The notes below the pieces were generated by a model. It was not told the DNA's origin. It searched no databases and worked only from the letters and a program-made list of their open reading frames with translations. This document shows positions 26,548 to 34,226 of a DNA stretch of 64,000 nt, piece by piece. The stretch comes from CAWHOW01 sp963831005 (lineage in GTDB: Bacteria > Bacteroidota > Bacteroidia > Bacteroidales > CG2-30-32-10), in NCBI GenBank assembly GCA_963831005.1, contig CAWHOW010000022.1, positions 33,343-97,342 of the forward strand, in the 5' to 3' direction. The position numbers were made by a program, and so were the translations under genes. Positions within the stretch are counted from its first letter, which is position 1. Each line of letters begins with the position of its first letter.

Positions 26548-27792
26548 TTAAGGTTTTTGCCAAAATAATTTAGGGTTATTTGTTTTATATCTGATGAAAG
26601 TAATATTATCTTTCTCGTTTTTTTCTTCTGATTTATAAGGTAATTGTTTGAAATAATCCAGCGGAAGCAGTTCAATATATGATAAATTTTTCCCGGCTTT
26701 ATGCGTTTCCATATCATATTCGCTGTTTACAGGACATTCAAGCCTGTACAAGTTTTTAGTCATATATTGATATAAATAATTATCTTTTGTTTCTGAAATT
26801 TTCCTGTTCCAGTTAGCATCGGGATTCACTATCAATGGCTGTCCGTTAATTATTCTTTCACGAACCTCTTCAATACTTAATAACTCTCCTTTTTCGTTCA
26901 TGATGTAAGCATCATTTGTAGGGTCAATCCAAAGCCATTTTTTTAATGTATCGCAGTAAACCATATCAATAACATGACAATCATTATCTGTATCCATGCT
27001 GTCTTTAGGTAAACATGTAATAAACCTTGATTTGATTCCCATCGAAAGATAGCACTCATTCAATACCGTTGCCATTCCCCTGCAATTTAATCCCCTGTGG
27101 TCTTTTTTACATTCGGCAATCATGCTCATTGCATTTTTAACGATAGGATTATTATGCATTCCATCGTGTGGAATTAAATAATGTATCCAATGTAAGAGGT
27201 TTATAATTTTAGAAACTTCGTTTCCTGTTCCTGCAATTGAATCAAGATTAAAGGCTTTTCGCAGAGCAACTAAATTCGGATTACTGCTTTCCTGATATGT
27301 GAATTTTGGTAATTCTCTCTTTTCGTCAGTATTGTATTTGCTTGCCTTTTTCAGGATGTAGAGATAATCACCAATTGGCCTTGTTGGTTCAACCAATATA
27401 CTGAATTCCTTTTCGTGCCGAATATTATCGAGGTCCTTGTCCTGCTGCATATGAGTATAATCAAAAAAGCCTGCATCAATTGATTTTTTAAGATACGTTA
27501 GCGCCATTGTTTTGTTGCCGGTTAATGAATATGTACAACATAAGTTATAATAAGCATTGTTCAAATCAGATGAGTACATTTTTTTTGCTGTATCGGACAA
27601 TGAGTTATATTTTGATAAATATTCTGTCAATAGATTATTATATGTTTTTGGGTCTTTCTTATCATATGCAATATTAAATAAGCTATCCTGTCGGGAAGAA
27701 AATTTTTCAAAATTATTGTTAGTTGTAACTTGCCCATGTACAGTGGGGGCAATTAAAATAAGAAGGCTGATTAATTGCTGTTTAATTTTCAT
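26548..27792 (-). CDS. Transglutaminase-like (cysteine protease fold) secreted protein
   Basis: 414 residues with an N-terminal signal peptide ending about VHGQ. The transglutaminase core lies around residues 180-300: Cys in GLNCRGMATVLNE, His in NDCHVIDMVY, Asp in WLWIDPTNDAY. The N-terminal part (about 40-130) contains a TPR-like stretch (ALTYLKKSIDAGFFDYTHM). It probably acts in the periplasm. The substrate is unknown. Confidence 0.8.
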   Translation of the reverse strand: MKIKQQLISLLILIAPTVHGQVTTNNNFEKFSSRQDSLFNIAYDKKDPKTYNNLLTEYLSKYNSLSDTAKKMYSSDLNNAYYNLCCTYSLTGNKTMALTYLKKSIDAGFFDYTHMQQDKDLDNIRHEKEFSILVEPTRPIGDYLYILKKASKYNTDEKRELPKFTYQESSNPNLVALRKAFNLDSIAGTGNEVSKIINLLHWIHYLIPHDGMHNNPIVKNAMSMIAECKKDHRGLNCRGMATVLNECYLSMGIKSRFITCLPKDSMDTDNDCHVIDMVYCDTLKKWLWIDPTNDAYIMNEKGELLSIEEVRERIINGQPLIVNPDANWNRKISETKDNYLYQYMTKNLYRLECPVNSEYDMETHKAGKNLSYIELLPLDYFKQLPYKSEEKNEKDNITFIRYKTNNPKLFWQKP

Positions 27793-27827
27793 CTGTTTAT
27801 TTTTTTAGTTTTAAATTGAAACTGAAG

Positions 27828-27851
27828 TTTATTCATTCCTTGCTTTGCCGC
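27828..27851 (-). repeat. Shared leader repeat, copy 1
   Basis: Minus strand GCGGCAAAGCAAGGAATGAA and then TAAA, 36 bp before the transglutaminase-like gene. A TTGCTT/AAGCAA inverted repeat surrounds it here. Confidence 0.7.
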
Positions 27852-27882
27852 TCTGTTGAAGCAATGCGAATTAGCTGCTGCA

Positions 27883-28742
27883 TTATAGTCTATTTACTTC
27901 TTTTTCTATTTCCGGTCTAATTTCTCTACCTAGTTTCTTTGCACGTTCAAAATATTCTTTTGCTATTTTGTTATTACCTTTTTGTAAGTAACCCATACCA
28001 GCATAGAACAAGGCATCTCCTGCATAAGTCGGATTATTTTCTTTCCAGATGTCGTACGCTTTCAAACTACATTTTATACCTGAATCATTATTGTTCTCTC
28101 TCAAATATACTTCTGCTAAACCATACGAACCATCAGCACAATTAGGATTTATTTGAAGTAATTCTTTATAAGTCAATTTTGCTTTTGTATAATCATTTTT
28201 ATACGTATAAACTAATCCTAAATTATTCCATGCAACCTCATTTATGGGTAATTTCCTTATTGAAAGTTTGTAATAAAATTCTGCACTGTCTAATATATTC
28301 AGTCTGCGAAATGATAAAGCACAGTTGTCAATTGCATCTGTATAATTTGAATCTAATTCAATTGCTTTTTTGTAAAGTGCAATTGCACCATAATAATTTT
28401 CATTATGGAATTCATTATAACCTTTGTTATAATATTGCTCTGCATCTTTATTCTTTGTTGGAGAATTAAGTTTTTCCTCGGTATATTCTAAATTATCTTT
28501 TTTTATAATAGTGTTGTTATTATTATGACATCCTATTATTAACAATACTTCGGTAAATTTTTAAAGTATGGGACTAAAGTCCCCAATATTAGCGGGATTT
28601 ATCAGTAACCCCAGACTTAAGTCTGGGGTTATGCAAACGGCCTTCAAATATGGGGCTTTAGCCCTGAAAAGTATCATCTTATTAAAAAAATTACCGAACT
28701 ATTGATTAAGGAAATTAAATATAAAACATTTGCATTTTTCAT
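27883..28742 (-). pseudogene. TPR lipoprotein gene interrupted by a MITE-like insertion
   Basis: The open part (27883-28545, about 220 codons) carries a lipobox (LIIGCH) and four to five TPR motifs (YNKGYNEFHNENYYGAIALY, AWNNLGLVYTYKNDYTKAK). It has no usable ATG: a stop lies 5 codons further up, inside the element at 28543-28704. If the element and one copy of its 5-bp target duplication are removed, ATG at 28742 reads MKNANVLYLISLIIGCH, a textbook lipoprotein signal in frame with the TPR body. The gene therefore looks recently inactivated, unless a TTG at 28545 is used, which would give no proper signal peptide. Confidence 0.85.
28543..28704. mobile_element. MITE-like element, 162 bp, with TIRs and TSD
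   Basis: Both ends read inwards as CAATA(C/G)TTCGGTAA followed by a T-rich stretch, about 20 of 22 positions matching. The element is bounded by 5-bp direct repeats ATTAA at 28538-28542 and 28705-28709. Inside lie three further palindromes: GGGACTAAAGTCCC, ACCCCAGACTTAAGTCTGGG and GGGGCTTTAGCCC. It has no coding capacity. A degenerate copy lies at 30469-30617. No transposase with matching ends is in the window. Confidence 0.85.
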
Positions 28743-29084
28743 ATAGTCATATTTAAATTTAAAGATAGCAGCTAACTTGTTTATATGTTTAACATTATTA
28801 AAGCAACACCCAAACTTCCTTCCTTTGCTCTTACTTTTCCCATCCAAATTACATTCTACTAGCTCTGTACTTTAGTTATTATATTCCATTGAAATCCAAT
28901 CTACCTGCAATAATATAAAATTTCTACCTAATAAAACAATATTTCATCTAAAAATTGTTTCCTCAAGGCAAATTATCCCTATACATTGGCTTTTACACAT
29001 AAGCTAAAGGGTTCTTCCGGGTATAACTTGCCATATTCTCATCGTTTCCCAAATTATTACTATCGTTATCGGTTTAATAACTAT
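28710..29084. other. Intergenic region
   Basis: Holds the displaced 5' end of the TPR gene (start at 28742) and AT-rich sequence leading to the 42-bp array. No other gene or RNA seen. Confidence 0.4.
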
Positions 29085-29336
29085 AGTTATTTCCGAAGTT
29101 ATGATCGTCATCAGCTCAATGACTATCGTTATTTCCGAAGTTACTATCGTCATCAGCTTAATGACAATCGTTATTTCCGAAGTTACTGTCATCATCAGTC
29201 AGATGATTATCGTTATTTCCGAAGTTACTGTCGTCATCAGCCAAATGACTATCGTTATTTCCGAAGTTACTGTCGTCATCAGCTTAATGACAATCGTTAT
29301 TTCCGAAGTTACTATCGTCATCAGCTTTATAACGAT
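29085..29336. repeat. 42-bp (2 x 21) tandem array, six units, flanked by inverted repeats
   Basis: Six units start at 29085, 29127, 29169, 29211, 29253 and 29295, exactly 42 bp apart. Each contains CGTTATTTCCGAAGTTACTA and then a CGTCATCAG half; the two 21-bp halves are themselves weakly related. Perfect 11-bp inverted repeats flank the array: ACTATCGTTAT (29059-29069) and ATAACGATAGT (29329-29339). Open frames on both strands (for example 28986-29345) are by-products of the period. Confidence 0.95.
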
Positions 29337-29468
29337 AGTTGTTAACCCGTTAAGAAGTATTATTAGAGAAAAAAGACAATATATAAATGAGGTAATAATA
29401 AATCCCGCATTAATAATAAGCGGAATTTATCCAATCAGGCTTATAATACAGACAATATAGTAGTAATA

Positions 29469-30269
29469 TTACTTTATCACTACATATACCCAATCGCTCC
29501 ATACATAATGCAGGGCGCCATGCGTGAAAGCGGCTTTACATGTTCCGATAGTAATGGTTGAAGTAGCAGAGTTAGTCACAGAATTCTCAGTAGCAGATGA
29601 TGCAGATCTTCGACTCGACCTCACAATTTTCGCTTCGCGGAAGGCATAAATTTTTCCGCTTTCCAGGTTATCAATATGTATGCTTACCTCTAGCGAGAAA
29701 ACAGGATACTCCGTGTTATCCGGCGCAACACCTTTAGCGCTGGCAATGCCGTATTCACGAATATAACCGGCATCCTTTGCTACCGCTTTTGAAGTAATAT
29801 CAACAGAGCCAGGAACATTTGATACCACTTTAAAATATTTAGGAGGCTTGTTGGAAGGTTTTTTTATTTTAAAGCCACAACGTAAAACAACTTCTACGCC
29901 TGACGATATATCGCCAGCGGCTATGGCTGCATCTCTTGCCACAACCTGTAAGTATAGTGCAACCTTGTTATACAACGTTATAACAATGTTTCGCTGTTGT
30001 GTAACCTGCGATTTGCTTACTGTTTGAGGCGTTGCCTTATAACCATCGTAAAAGGTCATTAAGGTTGCAGCCGCTGTATGGAGAACAGCATCCGTTACAG
30101 GCGGTGTTGTTGCCAAAGGGTCGCCGTTGGTATGGACTTGTTGCGCATTATCTGCCAAGACGAGAGTATTCCATCTTTTACTTGCTAGCCGAACTCCCAA
30201 TAGCGGCATATTCTTAATTATAGACACCATGACCATCAGCAGGTGTATTTTTTCTTTAAATGTTTTCAT
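29469..30269 (-). CDS. Hypothetical protein with fibronectin-III-like C-terminus
   Basis: The start at ATG 30269 (MKTFKEKIHLLMVMVSIIK) is preferred over longer versions; it gives 266 residues. The middle part is Ala/Thr/Val rich (LVLADNAQQVHTNGD, then TDAVLHTAAATLMTFYDGY). The C-terminal part resembles a fibronectin type III strand pattern and ends ALHYVWSDWVYVVIK. This is a common but uncharacterised Bacteroidota protein type. Its 3' end lies 130 bp from the 42-bp array. Confidence 0.7.
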   Translation of the reverse strand: MKTFKEKIHLLMVMVSIIKNMPLLGVRLASKRWNTLVLADNAQQVHTNGDPLATTPPVTDAVLHTAAATLMTFYDGYKATPQTVSKSQVTQQRNIVITLYNKVALYLQVVARDAAIAAGDISSGVEVVLRCGFKIKKPSNKPPKYFKVVSNVPGSVDITSKAVAKDAGYIREYGIASAKGVAPDNTEYPVFSLEVSIHIDNLESGKIYAFREAKIVRSSRRSASSATENSVTNSATSTITIGTCKAAFTHGALHYVWSDWVYVVIK

Positions 30270-30468
30270 TTTTTTAGTTATTTTGTTATTTTTAATCTGT
30301 TTCACCATAAATATACGAAATTTAACAGGCGAAATGCAAATAAATTTCATATACGGACAACAAATTAGCCTAAAGGTTTACTTTTATCGATTAATCAACA
30401 ATCATTTATCTGATAGCTGTTTGAAATTTTACCGGATTATACCTTATATTAACATGAGTTCGATCTAT

Positions 30469-30617
30469 CTATAGTTCGTTAATATTTCGAAATAAGAAGG
30501 TGCTATTCAGGGCTGAAGTCCTTGTATTTACTGCGATTTTATTAACCCAAGACTTAAGTCTAAGGTTACAATAAAGAGCCCTCGCAATAACGAGAAAAAT
30601 AATTTTCTGAAGAAGCG
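30469..30617. mobile_element. Degenerate copy of the MITE-like element
   Basis: Collinear with the minus strand of 28543-28704: AGTTCGTTAATATTTC end, CAGGGCTGAAGTCC, AACCCAAGACTTAAGTCTAA, and a decayed far end CTGAAGAAGCG. It lies next to the porin remnant. Confidence 0.65.
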
Positions 30618-30623
30618 TAATGA

Positions 30624-30869
30624 TTAAATTATCGTATGTACCCGTATAGAGAATACATTTACAGGGCCCCTGTCCATATTATAACCGGGGTTCAGGATAA
30701 ACTGGTATGTACCTGATAAGAACAAATGTCTGGATAATGCAAATGAATAGTATGCTTCCACAAGATTTTCCAAGCCATAGTTAAGTGTGCCATCACCTAA
30801 AATAAAACCCATTCCGCCTTCCTTTAAATATTCGCGGTGAGTAGCGGAAAGCCCTGAAACCACATAAGC
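30624..30869 (-). pseudogene. Remnant of a carbohydrate-selective porin (OprB-like), C-terminus
   Basis: About 81 codons are open after an in-frame TAG at 30870-30872. AYVVSGLSATHREYLKEGGM, then GFILGDGTLNYG, then EAYYSFALSRHLFLSGTYQF and LNPGYN match the last strands of OprB-type porins. The upstream part of the gene is missing. The MITE-like copy at its 3' side suggests rearrangement. Confidence 0.65.
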
Positions 30870-31213
30870 CTAAGAATCAATCATATTCAGAATTCCTCAA
30901 ATTAAAACTTTCTTATTATGTTAAGATAACCATGAAAATACAAAATCATTAATTCATAACCTGCCAGCGACAGATTACATGAAAAATAGGTTAAGAAGCT
31001 TTAATTTATCGAACTCCTCTTTTTACGCATAATCATTTAAAATTCAAACAATTTTTTCAACAACAGAGGTAATAAATTTTTATTGCTATAATAGTTGCAT
31101 GAATCATTTTATTTATATTTTTGCTGCGTGATAAGGTATATTATACTTTATCCTATAGTAATAGTATGATAACTTAATTCTGTGTATAGTCTAACCTTTA
31201 ATTACTATAATAT
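30870..31213. other. Intergenic region upstream of nuo
   Basis: About 340 bp, AT rich. It contains the nuo promoter at 31095-31123; nothing else recognised. Confidence 0.5.
31095..31123 (+). promoter_or_regulatory. Promoter of the nuo operon
   Basis: TTG at 31095-31097, an 18-bp spacer, TATTTTTG at 31116-31123. The -7 box and spacing are identical to those of the hox promoter. The leader to nuoA is about 85 nt. No Rex-type palindrome lies here. Confidence 0.65.
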
Positions 31214-31564
31214 ATGAGCAGTGCATCCTTGATATTATTCTTCCTTGTAGGAGCCATTTTTGTTGGCGCGGTGCTAATCTTCTCCAGTTTAGTTCCGCCT
31301 ACATCCAAAAACTCGCAGAAAGCCGAAGCTTACGAATGCGGTATCCCGACAAAAGGAGTTACCTGGCTTCAGTTCAATATAGGCTATTACCTTTTCGCCA
31401 TTCTTTTCCTTGTGTTTGATGTGGAAACGGTGTTTGTTTTCCCGTGGGCTGTTGTAATGAAGGAAGTAGGCATGGTGGCATTTGTTGAAATAATCATATT
31501 TTTCGTTATTCTTGGTCTGGGACTTTTATATGCCTGGAAAAAACATGCTCTGATATGGGAATAA
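31214..31564 (+). CDS. nuoA: NADH-quinone oxidoreductase subunit A
   Basis: 116 residues, three membrane helices, with the NuoA signature KAEAYECGIPTKG after the first helix and FDVETVFVFPWA in the second. First gene of the nuo operon. It overlaps nuoB by 10 bp. Confidence 0.95.
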   Translation: MSSASLILFFLVGAIFVGAVLIFSSLVPPTSKNSQKAEAYECGIPTKGVTWLQFNIGYYLFAILFLVFDVETVFVFPWAVVMKEVGMVAFVEIIIFFVILGLGLLYAWKKHALIWE

Positions 31565-32109
31565 AAGCAATGAAATATGAAGAGTTCAAAGACAACGATA
31601 CCTTAGAACTCTTTAAGAAATCCGGCGGTAATATTTTATTTACCACTGTTGATGGTATCATCAACTGGGGGCGTAAAAACTCATTATGGCCTCTTACGTT
31701 TGCTACTTCTTGCTGCGGTATTGAAATGATGGCTGCAGGCGCTGCACGTCACGATTTCTCCAGGTTTGGACTGGAAGTGTATCGTGCCAGTCCCCGCCAG
31801 GCAGATGTTATAGTGGTTGCAGGAACTATTGTTCATAAAATGGCTCCAGTTCTGAAAAGATTATACGACCAGATGGCCGATCCTAAGTATGTTATAGCAA
31901 TGGGAGCTTGTGCCATTTCAGGAGGTCCTTTCTTTGCCAATTCATACAGTGTGGTTCGCGGTGTGGAGCATGTAATTCCTGTGGATGTGTATATCCCCGG
32001 TTGCCCTCCAAGACCAGAAGCATTGCTTTATGGTTTTATGCAATTGCAGAGAAAAATTGAAATGGAAACAATGCGTGTTAAAAGAGACCCGGTGAAAGCT
32101 TATATGTAA
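31555..32109 (+). CDS. nuoB: NADH-quinone oxidoreductase subunit B
   Basis: 184 residues. N2 cluster ligands are visible: the tandem Cys in FATSCCGIEMM, the Cys in MGACAISGG and the Cys in PGCPPRPEA. It carries the last cluster before quinone. An alternative start at 31570 (MKYEEFK) would remove five residues and the overlap with nuoA. Confidence 0.95.
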   Translation: MGIKAMKYEEFKDNDTLELFKKSGGNILFTTVDGIINWGRKNSLWPLTFATSCCGIEMMAAGAARHDFSRFGLEVYRASPRQADVIVVAGTIVHKMAPVLKRLYDQMADPKYVIAMGACAISGGPFFANSYSVVRGVEHVIPVDVYIPGCPPRPEALLYGFMQLQRKIEMETMRVKRDPVKAYM

Positions 32110-32127
32110 TTATTAACCATACTTACT

Positions 32128-32582
32128 ATGGACAACGAGAAATTAAAGGAAAAAGTTTTATCAATCGTACCAAATGCCGAAATAGTTGAAGGTAAGCAAT
32201 ACCTTACTATTACTGTTATACCGGGAAAGATATTTGAACTTGCAAAACATCTGAAAGAAGATCCCGAAACACAATTTGATTATCTTTTCTGTCAAACAGG
32301 CGTTGATTATGGCGAAAAACTTGGTGTGGTTTATCACCTTGAATCAATAAAATACAGGCATTCCATTGAATTGATAGTATTGATAGCCAACCGTGAAACA
32401 CCCAGGTTGACAGTGTGTACAATATATGGAAGGCAGCCGAATACCATGAAAGGGAAATATTCGATCTTTTGGGCATATCATTCAGGAACCACCCTGACCT
32501 TAGAAGATTTTTCCTTGATGAATCATGGGGATATCCTTTAAGAAAAGACTTTGTTGATGAAATAAATATAATTGAAAAGTAA
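32128..32582 (+). CDS. nuoC: NADH-quinone oxidoreductase subunit C (frameshifted)
   Basis: The frame from 32128 reads NuoC up to about 32420 (FELAKHLKEDPETQFDYLF, LESIKYRHSIELIV), then goes out of frame and stops at 32541. The correct ending is present two bases out of phase: WKAAEYHEREIFDLLGISFR, then NHPDLRRFFLDESWGYPLRK, ending at TAA 32580-32582. The shift lies at ACAATATATGG (about 32419-32429), where one AT unit too many explains it. Without it the protein has about 150 residues, normal for NuoC. A sequencing or assembly error is plausible because the rest of the operon is intact. Confidence 0.85.
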
Positions 32583-32586
32583 AATA

Positions 32587-32605
32587 CTAAGCACTAAACT
32601 CTAAA
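32587..32605 (+). repeat. Left inverted repeat of the four-helix-bundle cassette
   Basis: CTAAGCACTAAACTCTAAA. The inner 12 bp (CTAAACTCTAAA, 32594-32605) are perfectly complementary to 33027-33038; four more pairs follow after a 3-nt mismatch. It starts 4 bp after the frame-corrected nuoC stop. Confidence 0.8.
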
Positions 32606-32621
32606 TCCTAAATAATTTTCA

Positions 32622-32987
32622 ATGACCGAAAATTCAAATACAAAACATTATGATTTAGAGGAAAGAACTTATTTATTTGCAAAAAATGTCCGTGCATTAG
32701 TAAAGAAATTAAATAAGACCATAGCAAATGTTGAAGATTCAAAACAAGTAATCAGATCATCCGGTTCTGTTGGAGCAAATTATATTGAAGCGAATGAAGC
32801 ATTAAGCAAAAAAGACTTTGTTATGCGAATTAAAATATGCAGGAAAGAAGCGAAGGAATCAAGCTATTGGTTAAGGTTGATTGATACGGAAGATGATATT
32901 AAATTGGATAATGTCAGACAAATGCTAATGAAAGAAGCCGTAGAACTGACAAAGATATTTGGTGCAATTATCGAAAAGAGTAAATAA
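32622..32987 (+). CDS. Four-helix-bundle protein (23S rRNA intervening-sequence protein family)
   Basis: 121 residues, almost entirely helical and charged, with the family core IRSSGSVGANYIEANEALSK and FVMRIKICRKEAKESSYWLR. In other bacteria this family is encoded within intervening sequences of 23S rRNA and as scattered single genes; its function is unknown. Here it sits between nuoC and nuoD, in the same direction, enclosed by inverted repeats. It is not a complex I subunit, and its presence looks like an insertion. Confidence 0.9.
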   Translation: MTENSNTKHYDLEERTYLFAKNVRALVKKLNKTIANVEDSKQVIRSSGSVGANYIEANEALSKKDFVMRIKICRKEAKESSYWLRLIDTEDDIKLDNVRQMLMKEAVELTKIFGAIIEKSK

Positions 32988-33026
32988 TATTTGTTTTGAA
33001 TTTTGTTTTTTTAAAATTTGAATTTG

Positions 33027-33045
33027 TTTAGAGTTTAGAAATTAG
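33027..33045 (+). repeat. Right inverted repeat of the four-helix-bundle cassette
   Basis: TTTAGAGTTTAGAAATTAG, complementary to 32587-32605 (16 of 19 pairs). The nuoD start follows 23 bp later. Confidence 0.8.
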
Positions 33046-33068
33046 AACTTAGAATTTAAAAAAAAACT

Positions 33069-34193
33069 ATGTTGGAAGAAATAACTCCCGTTGTTGATAT
33101 TGAACAACAGGAATATATAATAAACATGGGACCTCAGCATCCGTCAACGCACGGAGTACTGAGGCTTGTTGTTTCTCTGCAAGGGGAGATTGTAAAAGGT
33201 CTTCAACCTCATATCGGCTATGTGCATCGCGGTATTGAAAAGATGTGCGAAAACATGACCTATCCTCAGATCATTCACCTCACTGACAGGCTTGATTACC
33301 TGTCTGCACATACCAATAATGAAGCTGTTTGTATGTGTGTGGAAAAAGCACTTGGTATTGAAGTTCCCGAAAGAGTAAAATATATACGCACTATCCTTGA
33401 TGAATTGAACCGTCTTGCATCACACCAGTTGTGGTGGTGTTCATTTGGAATGGATATGGGCGGACTTACCTGTTTCTTCTATGGTTTACGCGACCGTGAA
33501 AAGATTCTTGATATTTTTGAAGAAACATGCGGCGGAAGATTGTTGTTAAGTTATAATACTCCCGGCGGATTGATGTGGGATATTCATCCTAATTTCCAGA
33601 AGAGAATAAAAGAGTTCATTAAATATTTCAGGAAAAAACTCCCAGAATACGATCAGTTGCTTACAGGCAATATCATCATGCAGGAGCGTACAAAAGGTAT
33701 TGGCGTACTTTCACTTGAAGATGCAATTAATTATGGTGTAACAGGTCCTACAGGAAGAGCATCGGGCTTTGCCTGTGATGTAAGGAAGCATTATCCTTAC
33801 GGCGTTTACGATAAGGCTGATTTCAAAGAGATACTTTATACAGAAGGGGATACTTTCCATAGGTACAAAGCAAGAATAGATGAAATGTGGGAATCAATGA
33901 AGATACTGGAACAGCTTGTTGATAATATCCCTGAAGGTGATTTTACTGCTAAAATGAAACCTGTAATCAAGTTACCAGAAGGTGAATATATGCAGAGAGT
34001 TGAGTCGGCAAGAGGTGAATTTGATGTTTATATTATTAGTAAAGGTGAAAAATATCCTTACCGCATGAAGTTCAGGAGTCCGAATTTCTGCAATCTTGCA
34101 GTAATGAATAAGCTTGCAACCAATTTTAAGATTGCCGACCTTATTGCAATCAGCGGCTCGATGGATCTTGTAATTCCTGATATTGACAGATAA
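33069..34193 (+). CDS. nuoD: NADH-quinone oxidoreductase subunit D
   Basis: 374 residues. NuoD signatures: NMGPQHPSTHGVLRLV, IGYVHRGIEKM, YLSAHTNNEA near the quinone site, and the ending GSMDLVIPDIDR. It is separate from nuoC, not fused. Translation must restart after the inserted cassette. Confidence 0.95.
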   Translation: MLEEITPVVDIEQQEYIINMGPQHPSTHGVLRLVVSLQGEIVKGLQPHIGYVHRGIEKMCENMTYPQIIHLTDRLDYLSAHTNNEAVCMCVEKALGIEVPERVKYIRTILDELNRLASHQLWWCSFGMDMGGLTCFFYGLRDREKILDIFEETCGGRLLLSYNTPGGLMWDIHPNFQKRIKEFIKYFRKKLPEYDQLLTGNIIMQERTKGIGVLSLEDAINYGVTGPTGRASGFACDVRKHYPYGVYDKADFKEILYTEGDTFHRYKARIDEMWESMKILEQLVDNIPEGDFTAKMKPVIKLPEGEYMQRVESARGEFDVYIISKGEKYPYRMKFRSPNFCNLAVMNKLATNFKIADLIAISGSMDLVIPDIDR

Positions 34194-34226
34194 AAAAAAG
34201 TTTAAATCTTTAAACTGAACAGATAT

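Noticed and set aside
25791..27851. Integron attC sites
   Set aside because: The repeats lack the typical paired RYYYAAC/GTTRRRY ends and no integrase is present; left as a repeat of unknown role.
28986..29460. 119-codon ORFs over the 42-bp array
   Set aside because: Same reason: the period is a multiple of three and stop-free in several frames.
31095..31213. Rex box upstream of nuoA
   Set aside because: Searched for TTGTnnA...TnnACAA palindromes and found none.
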